DNA from: Epiperipatus broadwayi
Taxonomy: Eukaryota > Onychophora > Udeonychophora > Euonychophora > Peripatidae
Length of the DNA stretch: 64,000 nucleotides
Assembly: GCA_028023455.1 (NCBI GenBank)
Contig: JAQFVV010000032.1
Span: 4,133,366 to 4,197,365, forward strand
Direction of reading: 5' to 3'
Program-made: the position numbers and the translations under genes
The notes under the pieces: generated by a model
What the model was told of the DNA's origin: nothing
What the model saw: the letters and a program-made list of their open reading frames with translations, nothing else
Database searches by the model: none
Shown: piece after piece, positions 22,924 through 35,085 of the stretch
How positions within the stretch are numbered: position 1 is the first letter of the stretch
Layout of the letters: each line of letters begins with the position of its first letter

Positions 22924-24279
22924 TTGCATATTTTTAATTGCTCTTTAGCAAATGGTACTTTTCCTACATCCCTTAAAATTGCTAAAGTTGTTCCTATTTT
23001 TAAGAAGGGATCTAGAGATTTGGTAAGTGACTATAGGCCTATTTCAATTCTACACACTGTTGCTCGAATATTTGAAAGATGTTTATATAATAAAATTATC
23101 TTGGATGTCTCTAAGGTTTTGGCACCAGAGCAGCATGGATTTTTGCCTAATAAGTCCATTGAAACAAATTTGCTAACTATTTTGGATCATGTTTCAAACT
23201 CAATTGAGAATCAATCTAGGTTAGATGTTGTTTATTTTGATATGTCCAAGGCTTTTGATAGAGTTAATCATAAAATTCTTCTTCAGAAGCTTTGTAGGTT
23301 AGGTTTTTCCAAATTATTAATTAATTGGTTTGATTCTTTTCTTAAGGATAGAATGTATTGTGTGAGGTTTAATAATAAATTGTCATTACCATATTATTGC
23401 TTCACCGGGGTACCTCAAGGCAGTGTTCTTGCACCTTTATTATTTAATGTATACATTGATGATCTAAAAACATGCATTAAATTTTCATATCTTCTATGTT
23501 ATGCAGATGATTGCAAAATTTTTAGGCATATTTACTCTATTAATGACTGTATTTTACTTCAAAGTGATATAGATAATTTCTTAAATTGGCATGAATATAA
23601 TTATATAGATATAAATATGGATAAGTGTTCCATCATCTCTTACTCTAGAAAATCTGAAATCTTAAGGTTTTCCTACTATATTGGTGATTCTAAAATTATA
23701 ACAAATGATCATCAAAGAGATCTAGGAATAATATTTTCCAATAATGGGCCTTTTCATAATCACATTCATTTTATGGTGAATAAATCTCTTAAAATTGTAA
23801 GAGCTATTTACAGATATGGAAAAGCATTTAATAAATCTACAAAGATTAAACTTTTTATATCCTTAGTACTTCCCATCTTGGAGTATGGTTCAATTATATG
23901 GAATCCTCATAACAGGACAGATATCATAAGAATTCAGTCTGTTTTTGACAAATTTGCAAAATTGAATAGTTTAGATAATGAACACTATATTGATTTACTG
24001 CTGAGACGAAAAACAGGAGATCTCAAGCTTCTTCATAAATTTATTTCCCAGAATATTTCTGTATCTAATTTGCTTTCTAATTTAGTATTAAGAAACAGAA
24101 TTATAATACTCCGTACTCACAATATTTTTGAACTGAAAATTTGTAAATCTGATGTATTAAAATCTTCCCCTTTATTTTGTTTACCTAGAACTTATAACAA
24201 AGATTTTGGTAATGATGATGTTTTTAATCTGGATTTTAAACAATTCACTAAAGTCCTCATAAAAAAATATTATCCTTAA
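22924..24279 (+). CDS. Reverse transcriptase core of Jockey/CR1-like LINE
   Basis: This is the longest open frame in the window at 451 residues. RT blocks in order are FPTSLKIAKVVPIFKKGSRD (about 14-33), DYRPISILHTVARIFERCL (36-54), EQHGF (70-74), motif A VVYFDMSKAFDRVNH (about 101-115), motif B TGVPQGSVLAPLLFNVYIDD (about 161-180), and motif C LLCYADDCKIF (about 190-200). After these come KCSIISY (motif D/E region) and the thumb LPILEYGSIIWNPHNRTDII (about 315-334). All catalytic Asp residues are present. The first Met is internal, because the domain really continues upstream in another frame. The enzyme would prime reverse transcription on nicked target DNA. The missing endonuclease frame means this copy is probably inactive despite the clean RT frame. 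Confidence 0.85.
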   Translation: MHIFNCSLANGTFPTSLKIAKVVPIFKKGSRDLVSDYRPISILHTVARIFERCLYNKIILDVSKVLAPEQHGFLPNKSIETNLLTILDHVSNSIENQSRLDVVYFDMSKAFDRVNHKILLQKLCRLGFSKLLINWFDSFLKDRMYCVRFNNKLSLPYYCFTGVPQGSVLAPLLFNVYIDDLKTCIKFSYLLCYADDCKIFRHIYSINDCILLQSDIDNFLNWHEYNYIDINMDKCSIISYSRKSEILRFSYYIGDSKIITNDHQRDLGIIFSNNGPFHNHIHFMVNKSLKIVRAIYRYGKAFNKSTKIKLFISLVLPILEYGSIIWNPHNRTDIIRIQSVFDKFAKLNSLDNEHYIDLLLRRKTGDLKLLHKFISQNISVSNLLSNLVLRNRIIILRTHNIFELKICKSDVLKSSPLFCLPRTYNKDFGNDDVFNLDFKQFTKVLIKKYYP

Positions 24280-24479
24280 TTTCATTTGATATATTGCCTT
24301 TTTATTTATTTGTGCATTTTATTGTTTTTCTATTTTATTGGTATTATTTTTTGTTTTGTTTTATTAATGTTTATTTAGATTTGTATACGATAATGACATT
24401 ACTGTGCAATCTATAATTGGCTAAATGCTGTTGATATGTACATTAAATAAATAAAGAATTGAATTGAATTTCAGTCATA

Positions 24480-25080
24480 TTCTTTTAGAATTATTTTGTT
24501 TCTACTTACATTATTTTAAAAATTAGATATTCATATATACTAGAGACAATCGTATTGCCGAGAGCAAATAACCAGCATTTTTTTTTCTTTACATGAGAGA
24601 GGAAAGAGAGAACGAACGAGCAAGAAGAAATCTTTTAAATGCCACATTGCTAATATTAAATCTAGACAATATTAAGAAATTCTAATATTAATATATATGT
24701 ATATGCGTATGTGTGCATGATTTTAATGGACAAATCTGTGCTTACAATTTTATTAAAATTACTATTATAACTTATTTATTCATTAAAAAAACTTATTGTT
24801 TTATATATGTTTTTCGGTTGGTTATTAGATATACTTTAATTAAACTTAAGTTTAAAAAAGCAAATATGCTTTCATAAATTTATGTTTAAAAATTATTGCA
24901 GCTACGGGCGGAGGTGGTATTTAAAGATGTTTGTGAAGATTTTATTTTTTTAATTAACAATATATTTTTTAAAAGCATTTTTTTTAGTGATGTCTGTGTT
25001 AATATTATGTTATAAATAATTGTTGTTTTTTTTTTTTAAAAAAAGTAATGGGTTATTTTTGACCTTTTTAAATTTTAATC
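24480..25080. other. AT-rich stretch upstream of promoter-like region
   Basis: No gene seen. A purine-rich patch with GAACGAACGAGC lies near 24,612. Composition begins to shift toward CpG-containing sequence near 24,900 (CTACGGGCGGAGG). Confidence 0.3.
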
Positions 25081-26130
25081 CATAAAGTATGACGTACTTC
25101 TTTCCTTCGCTTCTCCAATTCGCATCTTATTAAATACTTGTTCTTTTTAAAACTTATTGTTAGCATTCAGTCTTGACAAAAATAGCTCAAAGAACGCCAG
25201 TTAGTGACGAGCGGCAAGTTATATATGCTGCTTGTCCCGAAGGTACGCTTTACAATAGACTTCAGCCAACCTATTTACCGGATGTCCGCCATTAAAATTT
25301 CCAAGTTCCCACGCCGCTCATTTCAAAATTTGCTTTCCTAATTTGTTTCCGCTATAATTTTTATAATGTATCATCAAATCACAAAAAAAATACCTGACTG
25401 AATTTTATATTTTCATTTAAAATTCTATTAATTTTATAGTTATCTTTTTTCTATATATAAAAAAGAAAATTCAATGAAAAGTCAGTAAAACCTTTTCTAG
25501 AAGAATGTCCCACTTATCAGCATAACAATAACTTACGTATTCCCTACGTACTACCGATTAGGAATTCATTGTTCACTTTTGTGTTTAGACAGGTCTTCAT
25601 TCATTTGTAAATCAATACTCCACATTTACCTACCCTAACTTTTTCCTGATAAAATTTACTTTGATGACTTAAGCCTAGTATATCTGCCGCATGGCTATTT
25701 ACTGATTTATCTTTTCACAGGTGGGAAATAGATTGGTTAGAAATTTTAAACCAGACAAAACTTAAAACGTAGCAAAATAGCAATCGAAAGCCTGCGGTAG
25801 TTTCATCCAGAATAAAAGAGGGGAGGGGGTGGCCGGGTCATTGCGCATTGCCATTTCCACTATGTCTGAGTCAACATAACATGGCGCGTAAGATTAAACC
25901 GTCCAATCACAAGTTGCCTTATTTAAATATGTATGAGGGTTAAATGGTAGTATGCTGGAATTTACAATGGGGCGTGTATCTATAGAGACTTCTTCGCTAG
26001 CAAACCCGTTTCTGCCCCTGAAGCACAAGTGGAAATTTATTACGTAGTTACTACAGTCATTGGTATCCAAGTTGTTGATTTCGCTCTAAAAATTACAATA
26101 TCTACTCAGATGTTTTTAATGTTGTTTTAG
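25080..26130 (+). promoter_or_regulatory. CpG-containing promoter/5'UTR-like region
   Basis: For over a kilobase the sequence is clearly richer in G+C and CpG than anywhere else in the window (for example GTGACGAGCGGCAAG near 25,205, TACCGGATGTCCGCC near 25,275, GGCGCGTAAGATTAAACCG near 25,883). It has CCAATCA-type motifs (about 25,903) and CG-bearing 5'UTR-like sequence up to a short coding exon with a consensus donor at 26,158. CpG-rich patches of similar style continue to about 26,700. I infer a promoter of a broadly expressed host gene. No TATA position can be chosen safely. Confidence 0.45.
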
Positions 26131-26157
26131 ATGAACTGGTTAGTGCAAGGTTTGCAG
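26131..26157 (+). CDS. Putative first coding exon or microexon of a host gene
   Basis: ATG at 26,131 opens MNWLVQGLQ, and the exon ends in CAG followed by GTAAGT (26,158-26,163), a perfect donor in phase 0. The bases before the ATG (GTTGTTTTAG) also make a passable acceptor, so it could instead be a 27-nt microexon. It lies directly after the CpG-richer stretch. The next plausible exon, from a CAG at 27,292-27,294, would join in the same phase to give QEGEKKK. I do not recognise the protein. Confidence 0.4.
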
Positions 26158-27270
26158 GTAAGTCCGACTTTTACCCATTTGTTTATTAAAGAAATAAACT
26201 TTTTTCTAGACTTGGGTAAAAAGCTTTTGTGTTTTTACTTTTGCAACTATCACGGTTGTATGAAGGCTTTGTACGGGGCATGCTGCAAGGCTGCGCATGG
26301 CTAGTCAACTATAAGAGTTCCTTCACACGACTTAATACCGGGGAGATAGCCGCTACTTCATGCTTCTCTGACTACCGGTTCATCAGGTAGTAATGCCGTA
26401 ACGTGCTCAAAGGTAGAACGTAACATTTTGAAATTAAAAAGATCGGCTATTCATTATTGATGAATAGAAAAATAGTTTATTAACCCAGTGTGTTTCAGTT
26501 GAGTAACGATTAAGTTAAACGTAAAGCATTTTTGCACCCCCCTCCCTTTTTTTTCTCAAGTGGACACTCTTGATTCGTACTGATGGCCAGACCATTAGAG
26601 CGAAACGATAACAACAAATGTTGAATCTATGTTTCTTTACAGATCTTAAAACTAATATTTACCGGTAGTATGATTAAACTACCTGCAGAAAACAACTTCA
26701 TTTCGTAACTTTAATGACGTAAGCAAAATAGACATTACATTATTTTAAATTGCAGATTTTTTTTAAAAATAAAAAGTATTAATAATAAATACCCTTTTAT
26801 ATTTAATTTTTTTAACCTACATTTAAATTAATATAGTAATCCAGATAGTTTTATAAAATTAAGTAAATTTTTTGTTGTTTTTTTCTTAAAATAAACGTTA
26901 GTGTCGATATCAGCCCTTTCAGGTAAGAACTTTTAAAACGCAATATGCTTGGTAGAGGTCGTTTCAACTTTTAATAGAACAAAAGTTTTGAAAAACTTTT
27001 ACTATATTCAGTATATATATATATGTACAGTACTGTCATGATAAAAGGACTGAAATATAAAAATCCAAGTTTTCGTAATTAAGTATGTAAATTTAAATTT
27101 TATAAACATTACTATATTAATAATTTGTAAAAATATAATTTTTCAGGTTTCAAGCCAAAAAGGAGTATTTATCTACTTAAATTCCACGCTGTCTTGGATC
27201 ATCCTAATAATTAGATTCTGCAGGTGATACAAGAAAAATTCAGTTCTCCATTTTTTTTTTTTTTTATATA

Positions 27271-27313
27271 ATGGAAATACATGTTAATCCTCAGGAAGGA
27301 GAGAAGAAAAAAC
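27271..27313 (+). CDS. Putative coding exon with consensus donor
   Basis: ATG at 27,271 reads MEIHVNPQEGEKKK and the exon is cut by GTAAGT at 27,314, leaving phase 1. Two readings are possible. In the first it is a first coding exon with this ATG. In the second a shorter exon starts after the CAG at 27,292-27,294 (GAAGGAGAGAAGAAAAAAC) and joins in phase to the exon at 26,131-26,157. A T-rich tract lies upstream in either case. Low complexity in the lysine part weakens the call. Confidence 0.35.
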
Positions 27314-27319
27314 GTAAGT

Positions 27320-28570
27320 TGTCATTAATATCGTTATTAAATATTTTATTAATACTTTTTTTTTTAAGAATTATTTTTTAGATAAACTAATTTATATATA
27401 TGTTTTTATGCGCATCTGCATATATTTACATTAATTATTTATTTCGTTAAAATATATATATATGTTTGGAGAAATTTGATTTGATCTAAAAATAATTTAA
27501 TCGTTTATTTTTAAATTTTAATCCTATTCTTAAAACTGTTAGGATATTCTCCAAAACAAATGAAAGAAAAAAAGTACACACGTCTGAAAATAACTTGACT
27601 TAAGGAAATAAGATTACTTCAGGGTTTACGTGCACATAGAATACGAATGAGGCAGTAAATTTATTTTGTGTTTGATTTAGTTGTTTTTTTTTTAATACCC
27701 CCCCCCCCCTTCTTCTTGTTCTGTCAGTCATGTTTTCAGCTCCGCTGCTTTTCTGGCTCTGGACATGATTTTTATCGAGCACAACTTTTATTGCTAGTGG
27801 CAACTCAGCCCTGGAGACCTTTAACAACTTGTCAGAGAAAGTACAGGTAGTTGTATAGCATCCTGTCCGAAATATCCAGCTTTTTGCTTTTCTTTTCTTT
27901 TTGAAATAATAGCGCGTGCGCATTAACCTATTTCATGATTTAAAAATAACAAGTGTTAAAAGTAATCTTCCGATTCTTTTATGCATATGTATGTCAGTGG
28001 ATAATCATTTTAATTAAAATACATTTACCCTGTTAATTTATTGGGAATGAAAGTAAATTAGCAAAATATGATGAATCTACAATGAAAAGTATTTAAAAAG
28101 TTAAGGTTATTTATATACAAATACACAACAATTTTTTTTTCTTAAATAAAAATCAGTAAATAATATATTTATAAAATTAACAGTTGATTACAAAATCTTT
28201 CTAAAACAGTTTGCATTTTAGATATATATAAATAACATTTCTTTTGCTTTTTTAAATAGTGCATATTTTTAAATCATCAATTTCATAAAATCCTTTTTTT
28301 AAAAATAATATATAAAAAACAAAACAACAATTTTAGTATAGTAATCTATAATCTTCTTTTTTTAAATATTATTTTGTAATTATTTACGATTTTAACCCAA
28401 TTTTTATATCAAAATAGTAATTCGAAATGAATATCTCGTTTTTTTTTTTTAAAAACCCCTCTTAGATGTATGTGTCAATCACCATGGTTTTCTATCCCAT
28501 TTTAATTGCTATTAAAGCTGCAACTATATGTACATGTAATATACACATACGCCCGCATATACCTAAATAT
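27320..28570. other. Probable intron, with a GC-richer patch at 27,600-27,930
   Basis: The patch contains a poly-C run at about 27,699-27,710 and several CpGs, including AGCGCGTGCGCATT near 27,911. A 107-residue minus-strand frame spans it but is low-complexity (lysine- and glycine-rich) and has no family signature, so it is not called. It may be an intronic regulatory segment of the gene starting at 26.1 kb. Confidence 0.3.
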
Positions 28571-28578
28571 TTATTACT

Positions 28579-28628
28579 ACATATCAATTTTGAGCGTAGC
28601 CACACATATCAATTTTGAGCGTAGCCAC
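28579..28628. repeat. Perfect 25-bp tandem duplication
   Basis: ACATATCAATTTTGAGCGTA plus GCCAC occurs twice in direct contact (28,579-28,603 and 28,604-28,628) with no mismatch, so the duplication is recent. Confidence 0.85.
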
Positions 28629-28639
28629 TTCTACGGAAC

Positions 28640-31600
28640 TTCGAAAGCATTTCCAGTTTGAACTGCTTTGGCAGGTTTATTCTAAAAGTAGCAATTCAGT
28701 ATTAATTGACAGCTGTAGAGTAAGATAAAAGAAACTTGTTTTACAAAAATTTTCAAAGTTTTTTAATTATTATTACATATTTTTATTTCGCAAAATAAAA
28801 TTATATTAGAAATTAAATTGAGCTTTTTATATTTTTATAGCATAAAATCAAACAATTTCGCGTTATTAATAAATGCTATAGCAATACAAATTAAAAATCA
28901 AGATTTAACTTAGAAGTTTAAAAATAAACTTATAAAAGTTAACAATACTTATTTCCCGTCGCTAATGTAAAATCTTTTTCTAAATAAGTAATTGATTATT
29001 ATTTTTAATTAATATTCTTTTATTTTTAACTTACTCCCCCCGTTTCAAAAGAGTGTTTTTTTTATCAGAACTCTAAAATATTCATTGTACTGTATTACTC
29101 ATCTGTCTGCATTTTTTTTTTTTTTGCATATGTATATATCTTATAAAATTGATATATGTAAAATAGTAATTATTTTTCTAATTTCTTACTTTGTTTCCCT
29201 TGAGACATTTTTTTTTATTATGTTGTCTGACAGCTGTTTAGCGACCACGATATACTTTACATTCCGTTAAACATCTGTTTAAAGCATCTTTATCGTACAT
29301 TGTCAAGAAAGATGAAAAATAACATTTAATATGGTATATAATATTTTAATTTAATATTGTCAATACATAAATATATTTACTTGAAAAGTAAGATTTTTTA
29401 AAGTAAGTAAACTTAACTTGCGTCACTTTATTTGCTTATTTTTTCTATTTTCTTTAACTTCCTTTCTTATTTTGTTCATCGTTTAAAATACCTTCCCCCC
29501 TCCCCCTCCTAAATTTATTGAACTTATATAAAAAAAGAAATATTGTTTAAAAGATTCGTTTAAAGATTTTAACTTTTATTTATTTTTTAATGCCTACTCT
29601 TTTATGAATTTTGGCGCCACAAGTCTACTGATTTTGAAAAAGAATTTAATCGCTTTACTGTGATCCCAAAATTAGGAAAATATCTTTTAAACTTCATTCT
29701 TTTCGTTGCCTATCCTAGAAAGTCGCTCTTTTGTTAGGCACCTTGCTTTCTACCTGCTGAATGAAGAACCAGCAGACAAAGATTGGTAACAAGCCCGTAA
29801 CAATAACCACGAAGAAATTTTGCCCCAAACCATATTCTTAAAATTATTTCAGACTTGATTCCCCCTCCCCGCATTCTAAGTTTTTTTAATTGTTTAAATA
29901 ATAATTAGGATTTCGTGAAAATAAATTTCAAGTTTAGTATTAAAATATGACAAATATTAATGCTTGACATATTTCGCTGAAAGATTAATATATTTTCAAT
30001 AATAACAATACTATAATATATATATAAATGACTTAGATTCTTCTGAATATTAAATTATATACCCGTATACAAACTATATACGTGTACAAATTTAAACTAT
30101 TACTAAGAAATAAGTGTTTTTGTTTGTTTGTTTATAATACTATATTTTCTTTCATCTGGAACAATTATTTCAAAAAATGATCATTTTACAATTGTATTTT
30201 TTTTATAGGCAGCATAATGACATTCATGTGATTAATTCAGCTTAATCTATGACCTTTAATCTTTAACTAGATTCTTATTTACCAATCATTGTAATTTAAA
30301 GTTCATTTACCAATCAGTAATTATATAATTGGGTAAATTAGATATGGACAAAGTAGCTGGAAAAAATACAGATTTGAACCTAGGCTATAGAGAAAGATGA
30401 TTAATTTATTAATCATTATAAATTGAGACTTTTTAAATAATGTCTAACAATAATGTATTTTATTTTGATGACCTACAACATTAGATTGTTAAAGTTAATT
30501 AGTTCCATATAAACACACACACATATATAAATATGATTATTGGCCCACATTAATTACAAAGATTATTAAATAAAATAAATAATTGGATAGTTTATTGGAG
30601 CATTGGAAGCAGTAAAGCTGGACCGTTATCAAAGGGGAGCTTTAATTCCATAGTAATAGATCACAAATATTAATTTATATATGCAGATAAAACAATTTTA
30701 AAAAAAGTTTCTCTATTGAGAAACAATGAAAAAAAAAACAAAATTCATTAAGGTATTCAAAATGCTGAGTAATTAGAATGTTTTTTTTCTTTCTAGCCTT
30801 ATTCTGTAGGTAATTTTATGTTATGAGTTGGCTATTAAAAAAAGAAAAGTTTATGCTTAGTGAAAAAAAAAAAAAATCCTAGTTTGTACTCAAGGCTTAC
30901 AGATGTACTTACTAAAAACTACTCAATGAGACACTCTTTATTTGCATGTGTACTCTGACTTAATAACGGAATTACATTCTGTATCAATTTGGACATTAAT
31001 CATTATATACAAATTGTCAATTAGTTAAGACATCATTATCAAATATATGTAAAAATCTCTTGACATATATAATTTACAAAAAGATTGCAAATAATTAAAT
31101 GATTTTTGATTATTTATTTGGCCATTATGCAATTTTTAATAGAAAGGATGCTTAGAATGTTCAAAGACAGTCAAGATAAGGGATAGGATATATGATTCAA
31201 TGAAATGAAATAAATTAATAGAAAAACTATAATTATATATATATTTGCAGTGAAAGACTGGAAACAGTAACCTCTAATATATGTTTATTATAGCTATCAT
31301 TATTATATATTTTGTATTATTATGACTATATATATCATTGTATAAACCACTGATAAGATTATCAATTTCTTTTGCTTTCATACAAAACAGATATACTAAT
31401 TCTTAAGCCTATGTTGAATATCTCTAGACAAAACTTGTGTGAACTGTGTAGGAAGTTGATTATAACCATGTACTGTTGTAGTTCTGATTGTCATATTACA
31501 GTGTATATGTATACATATATAACTACAATATAGAGTAAAGAATAAATATTACATTTACATTTTGTCAAAATTTGCATTAAATATCCAAAATAAAAATTGG

Positions 31601-32400
31601 CAACTGTTATAACATTTTTTTTTTCAATCATAGACAAGTGTTAAGCTATTTTCTGATTGAATTAATACCTGATTGAGTTAGTACCTTGAGATCTTCATTT
31701 TTTAAAAAATAAGTATTACGGTAATGCATACATATATTTATTTAAAATAACTCATAAAAAGTGATAAGCTATTGTAGTCTTGCTAAAATTTATGCTGAAC
31801 TTCTACAAGATTTATATTTGAAGTCAAATTTATTAACCATTGTGCTATAGAACTTTTATGTTAATTTTATTGTCAGTTTATTTATATAGCATATGACTTG
31901 TAAAAAAAAGTTACCACATTACACAAGTCTTTAGTATTATATAGTTATGGACAGCCAATTTTTAATAGAATATTTGTTTTTTGAATAATCAAATTGGTGG
32001 ATTAAAAATATTGTTCCTACTTTTTTTATTTATTTATGTGTGTATTGGTTTTGTCATTTACTGAATATGCCTCCTATTTTCCAATGATATATATATATAT
32101 ATATTAAGTTAGACTTTTAATAATTTTTCTTAATGTGAATTTGTATCCTTTTTTAATTTTTATTTTTTCTGTTTGTTTTGTTTATTTAAATATTCTTATT
32201 ATTAATACTCATAAGAGACAGCAACAAAATAGCATAAAGTTAATGACAGATACCAGTGTCATCACTAAATAAAATCATTTCAAATTGCATGAGAAAAAGC
32301 AATCAAATATAAATAATCATAATATTCTATATTGAAAAAATTATAAATAGATAGAATGCCATTTTTAGAATTTCCAGAAGTCAATGTTGACTTGGTGATC
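28640..32400. other. Long AT-rich non-coding stretch, probable intron or intergenic
   Basis: Scattered CpGs persist to about 29,850 and then vanish. At 30,363-30,415 a minus-strand box B-like AGGTTCAAATCTG suggests a decayed tRNA-like repeat. No exon with matching splice sites and frame was found. Confidence 0.35.
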
Positions 32401-32587
32401 TTCAATAATAATGTTTATTATTCTCTTAATAATTACCAAAAACACTGACAGTGCTATTGTTTAAATTCATAACATGTATTGAAGGTTACTTTTTAAAAAA
32501 ATATTCAATATGAAAAAATTATTTTAAATTTAATGCTTATTGATATTATTTATAGAAATAAACGGCAACTTTTAAAACTTAAGAATC

Positions 32588-32748
32588 TTACATTACATGT
32601 TTAATACCATTAATTGGATGATCATGTCTCTTGTTTCTTGCCAAATTAATGATTTTGTCAGAATTAGAATAACTTAAAAGTTCATCTTTTACAAATCCTC
32701 TTTCATTATGTAATTTCATGGTTTTAGAATACTTCAAGCTGCTACAAT
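32588..32748 (-). CDS. Possible terminal coding exon, minus strand
   Basis: Read on the minus strand, TATTTGTTTCAG forms a good acceptor ending at 32,749. It is followed by two bases completing a codon and 52 codons to a TAA at 32,588. The content (CSSLKYSKTMKLHNERGFVK, then DELLSYSNSD, KIINLARNKR and HDHPINGIKH) is diverse, which is unusual for chance frames in this AT-rich DNA. A minus-strand AATAAA occurs about 170 bp downstream (near 32,414). No family is recognised and no upstream exon was identified, so a chance open frame remains possible. Confidence 0.35.
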
Positions 32749-33377
32749 CTGAAACAAATATTAATGGCACATTCTGTATATTTATTTTTATATAAACAAA
32801 CTAAAAATATTGATTAATCTCCTACTTACTGATAAGTTGTTTTTTCTTCAATTCTTTCTTTTATTTAATACTTATAGTAAGTGAAAACATTTTGTTAAAA
32901 AAATAACTAATTAGAACATAAAATAAAATCATGGTGCTCATATTAATTTGACTTATCAATGTACAAAGTATTTATTTGAACATTTATTTGTCAAATTTTA
33001 GTTTAAAATCTGTATATATACATATGAAAATTTATTTGTGGTTTTGTGTTAAGTAGTAAATTCTCACTCATGGTAATAGAGATAATTTTTTTTTGTGAAC
33101 TTAAAAGCAAAATAATAGTTTTTTCTTTAATCACAATTGGGGTTTTTAGATTTAACTTGAAACAAAAGCATGGGGGGGGGGGCAAGAAATTAATTAAATA
33201 AATTTCTTGTTATAAAAAAATAGGGATTGACTTAATTAATTTCTATGAAATAAAATATATTTATTTCTTATACATGTATTGCTTAAAACTGCTCATTATT
33301 TTGGAAAGTACTTACCTTAAGTAAATTAAAATGTTATTAAATTAAAAGAAACAAAATCTTTATATTAGTCTCTCACA

Positions 33378-33515
33378 AAGATTATTTAAAACAAATGAAA
33401 GTTCTAAGAATAATTGGTAACTGTGATATGTGAAATTATGGAATATTTTAAATATTTTCTTATCATCTGTTTCCTATCTAAGAAATTAGGTGATCTACTG
33501 AAAAGATGACTTTTG
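33378..33515. repeat. Interspersed repeat copy 2 (partner at 3,812-3,945)
   Basis: It carries the same AAAACAAATGAAAGTTCTAA core and the following TATCTAAGAAATTAGGTGA block as the partner. Diverged by small indels. Confidence 0.5.
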
Positions 33516-33519
33516 TATG

Positions 33520-34875
33520 GTTTAGGCATGTATTTATTAATTATATATCAGATTTCAAGCAATCCTACTGAATTTAAATATATGAAACCTCAATTTTAAT
33601 ATTTCATTTTAATTTGAAAAATATCAAAACTTAACAAATGAACTAACAAACACAATTTTCCTACTTCAATAAAATCATTTAATAAAATAATTAAGTCTAA
33701 CAATCATGAAAATTTAGAAGCCCCTCCAATTTTGTTCACTGATAAAAGTCCTTGCATTATAAAATAGTCCATATTTATATTATTGTTTTGATGATTTAAA
33801 AATTTTTGAACTCATTCATAATTTAGTGTTATGACCAGTGTCATTACACTTTTAAAAAAAAATATTTCAGAAGATTTACACTATTATTTATAGTTATGTT
33901 TGATTTAATTCTGATTTAAGTTTTTATTGAAAATATTCATTTTTAATTTAAAATGAAGTTTATTGATTGATAGATGTTAATTATAGAAATAAGTAAAATA
34001 ATTCATCTGTAAATTTTTTTTTTTACATTTTGAAACTTTTTGAACATATTAATATATATTTATATTATGGTGTTATGATTATATATCTACATATGTAAAT
34101 ACATTTTGGATTTATCTATTAATATTTTTGCTTGTTATTAGTTAATATTGCCATTGAATCAAAATTTTAGCTGCATAAGACTGGATATTACAGTACATTT
34201 AAGGATGTTTCAGAAATGCCCTAAACCATCTTTGAATGACCTCTATTATCCAGATGATGGCACAGTGATCAAGTTAAAATGTTGGTATAATAATAATAAT
34301 AACTAGAAAATATATACACACATAAATCCAAAATTTATATTTACATTTTTTTATTCATGGAAACCTTTATATATATAAATTTTTATAAACTCTCTAAAAG
34401 CATTTATGTTAAAGCATAACTATAGATTAACACTTTTTGTAATGCTAGCAACAGTTTAATACAAAATAATTAGTTTAAACTTTCTTAGATCATCTCATTT
34501 ATTAATCTGAACTATCATCTTTATCAGCTCTGCTAGATCTTAAAATATTAACTATATTAATGGAAGTTGTCCACACAAAAAATATATATATTGAGCTCTA
34601 ACATAGCTAATAAAACTGATGATTTAACTTTTAAATGTATATTTTGTATTACATAGTTGATTGAAAATATTCAAAATGTTTTCCATTTATCACTGCAGAG
34701 AGTTTAAAGACGATGTCTATTATATAAATTAGTATCATTTTCAAAAATTATCAATCTATTGCATGATAAAGATCTTATTATGTTTATCTTATTTTTCTTG
34801 TTTATATTCCCCATATCACACTAACAAACCTTATTTTATTCATTCAACTCTCATGTGATCTTCTAATTTTTTACA
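33520..34875. other. AT-rich non-coding stretch
   Basis: No gene. A short (TAA)n run at about 34,287-34,305 follows GATCAAGTTAAAATGTTGGT and could be the 3' tail of an old retroposon, which I could not classify. Confidence 0.3.
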
Positions 34876-34879
34876 ATTT

Positions 34880-35010
34880 CTTAAAATCCAATTTAAGATT
34901 TAATTGCATCTATTATCATATTTTTTAGCAGTATTGCTAATTCAACTTCATTTCAATCTCTTAATTCTTTCAATACCTATTTGTTCTCTTATCCAAATAT
35001 TTCATTTTGA
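34880..35010 (-). mobile_element. RTE fragment D, post-RT region
   Basis: It aligns with 38,820-38,935 of the minus-strand RTE copy: ATTGCATCTATTATCATATT and the following block end in AATCTCTTAATTCTTTCAAT. It lies in the opposite orientation to the adjacent RTE copy B. Confidence 0.55.
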
Positions 35011-35085
35011 TTTTTTCTTACTACCACCTGAGTTTAAGATCAAGAAACACCATGGTTTTTCTTCTCAGTTGCCTGATAAGGCAGA

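Larger units (their letters stand above)
22055..24470 (+). mobile_element. Jockey/CR1-like LINE, 5' truncated
   Basis: It reads from the end of the endonuclease/linker (22,059) through an intact RT core (22,924-24,279) into an AT-rich 3' UTR. It ends in AATAAATAAAGAATTGAATT, a short repeat tail at about 24,445-24,470. The RT active site is YADD, not the FADD of F1 and RTE. The clade (Jockey or CR1) is inferred from the wording YFDMSKAFDRVNH and VPQGSVLAPLLFNVYIDDL. The N-terminal half has at least two frameshifts, so the copy cannot make a complete ORF2 protein. Confidence 0.85.

Noticed and set aside
25200-25330. A GC-richer stretch as a non-coding RNA gene
   Set aside because: No pol III boxes, snRNA or rRNA-like motif. 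A promoter or 5'UTR explains the composition better.
27146-27222. Exon after TTTTTCAG at 27,145
   Set aside because: The phase-0 frame is short and hydrophobic, ends at a poor donor (GTGATA), and reads to a stop just after it.
27600-27923. A 107-residue minus-strand protein gene
   Set aside because: Low-complexity Lys/Gly-rich frame crossing a poly-C tract, no splice context and no family match.
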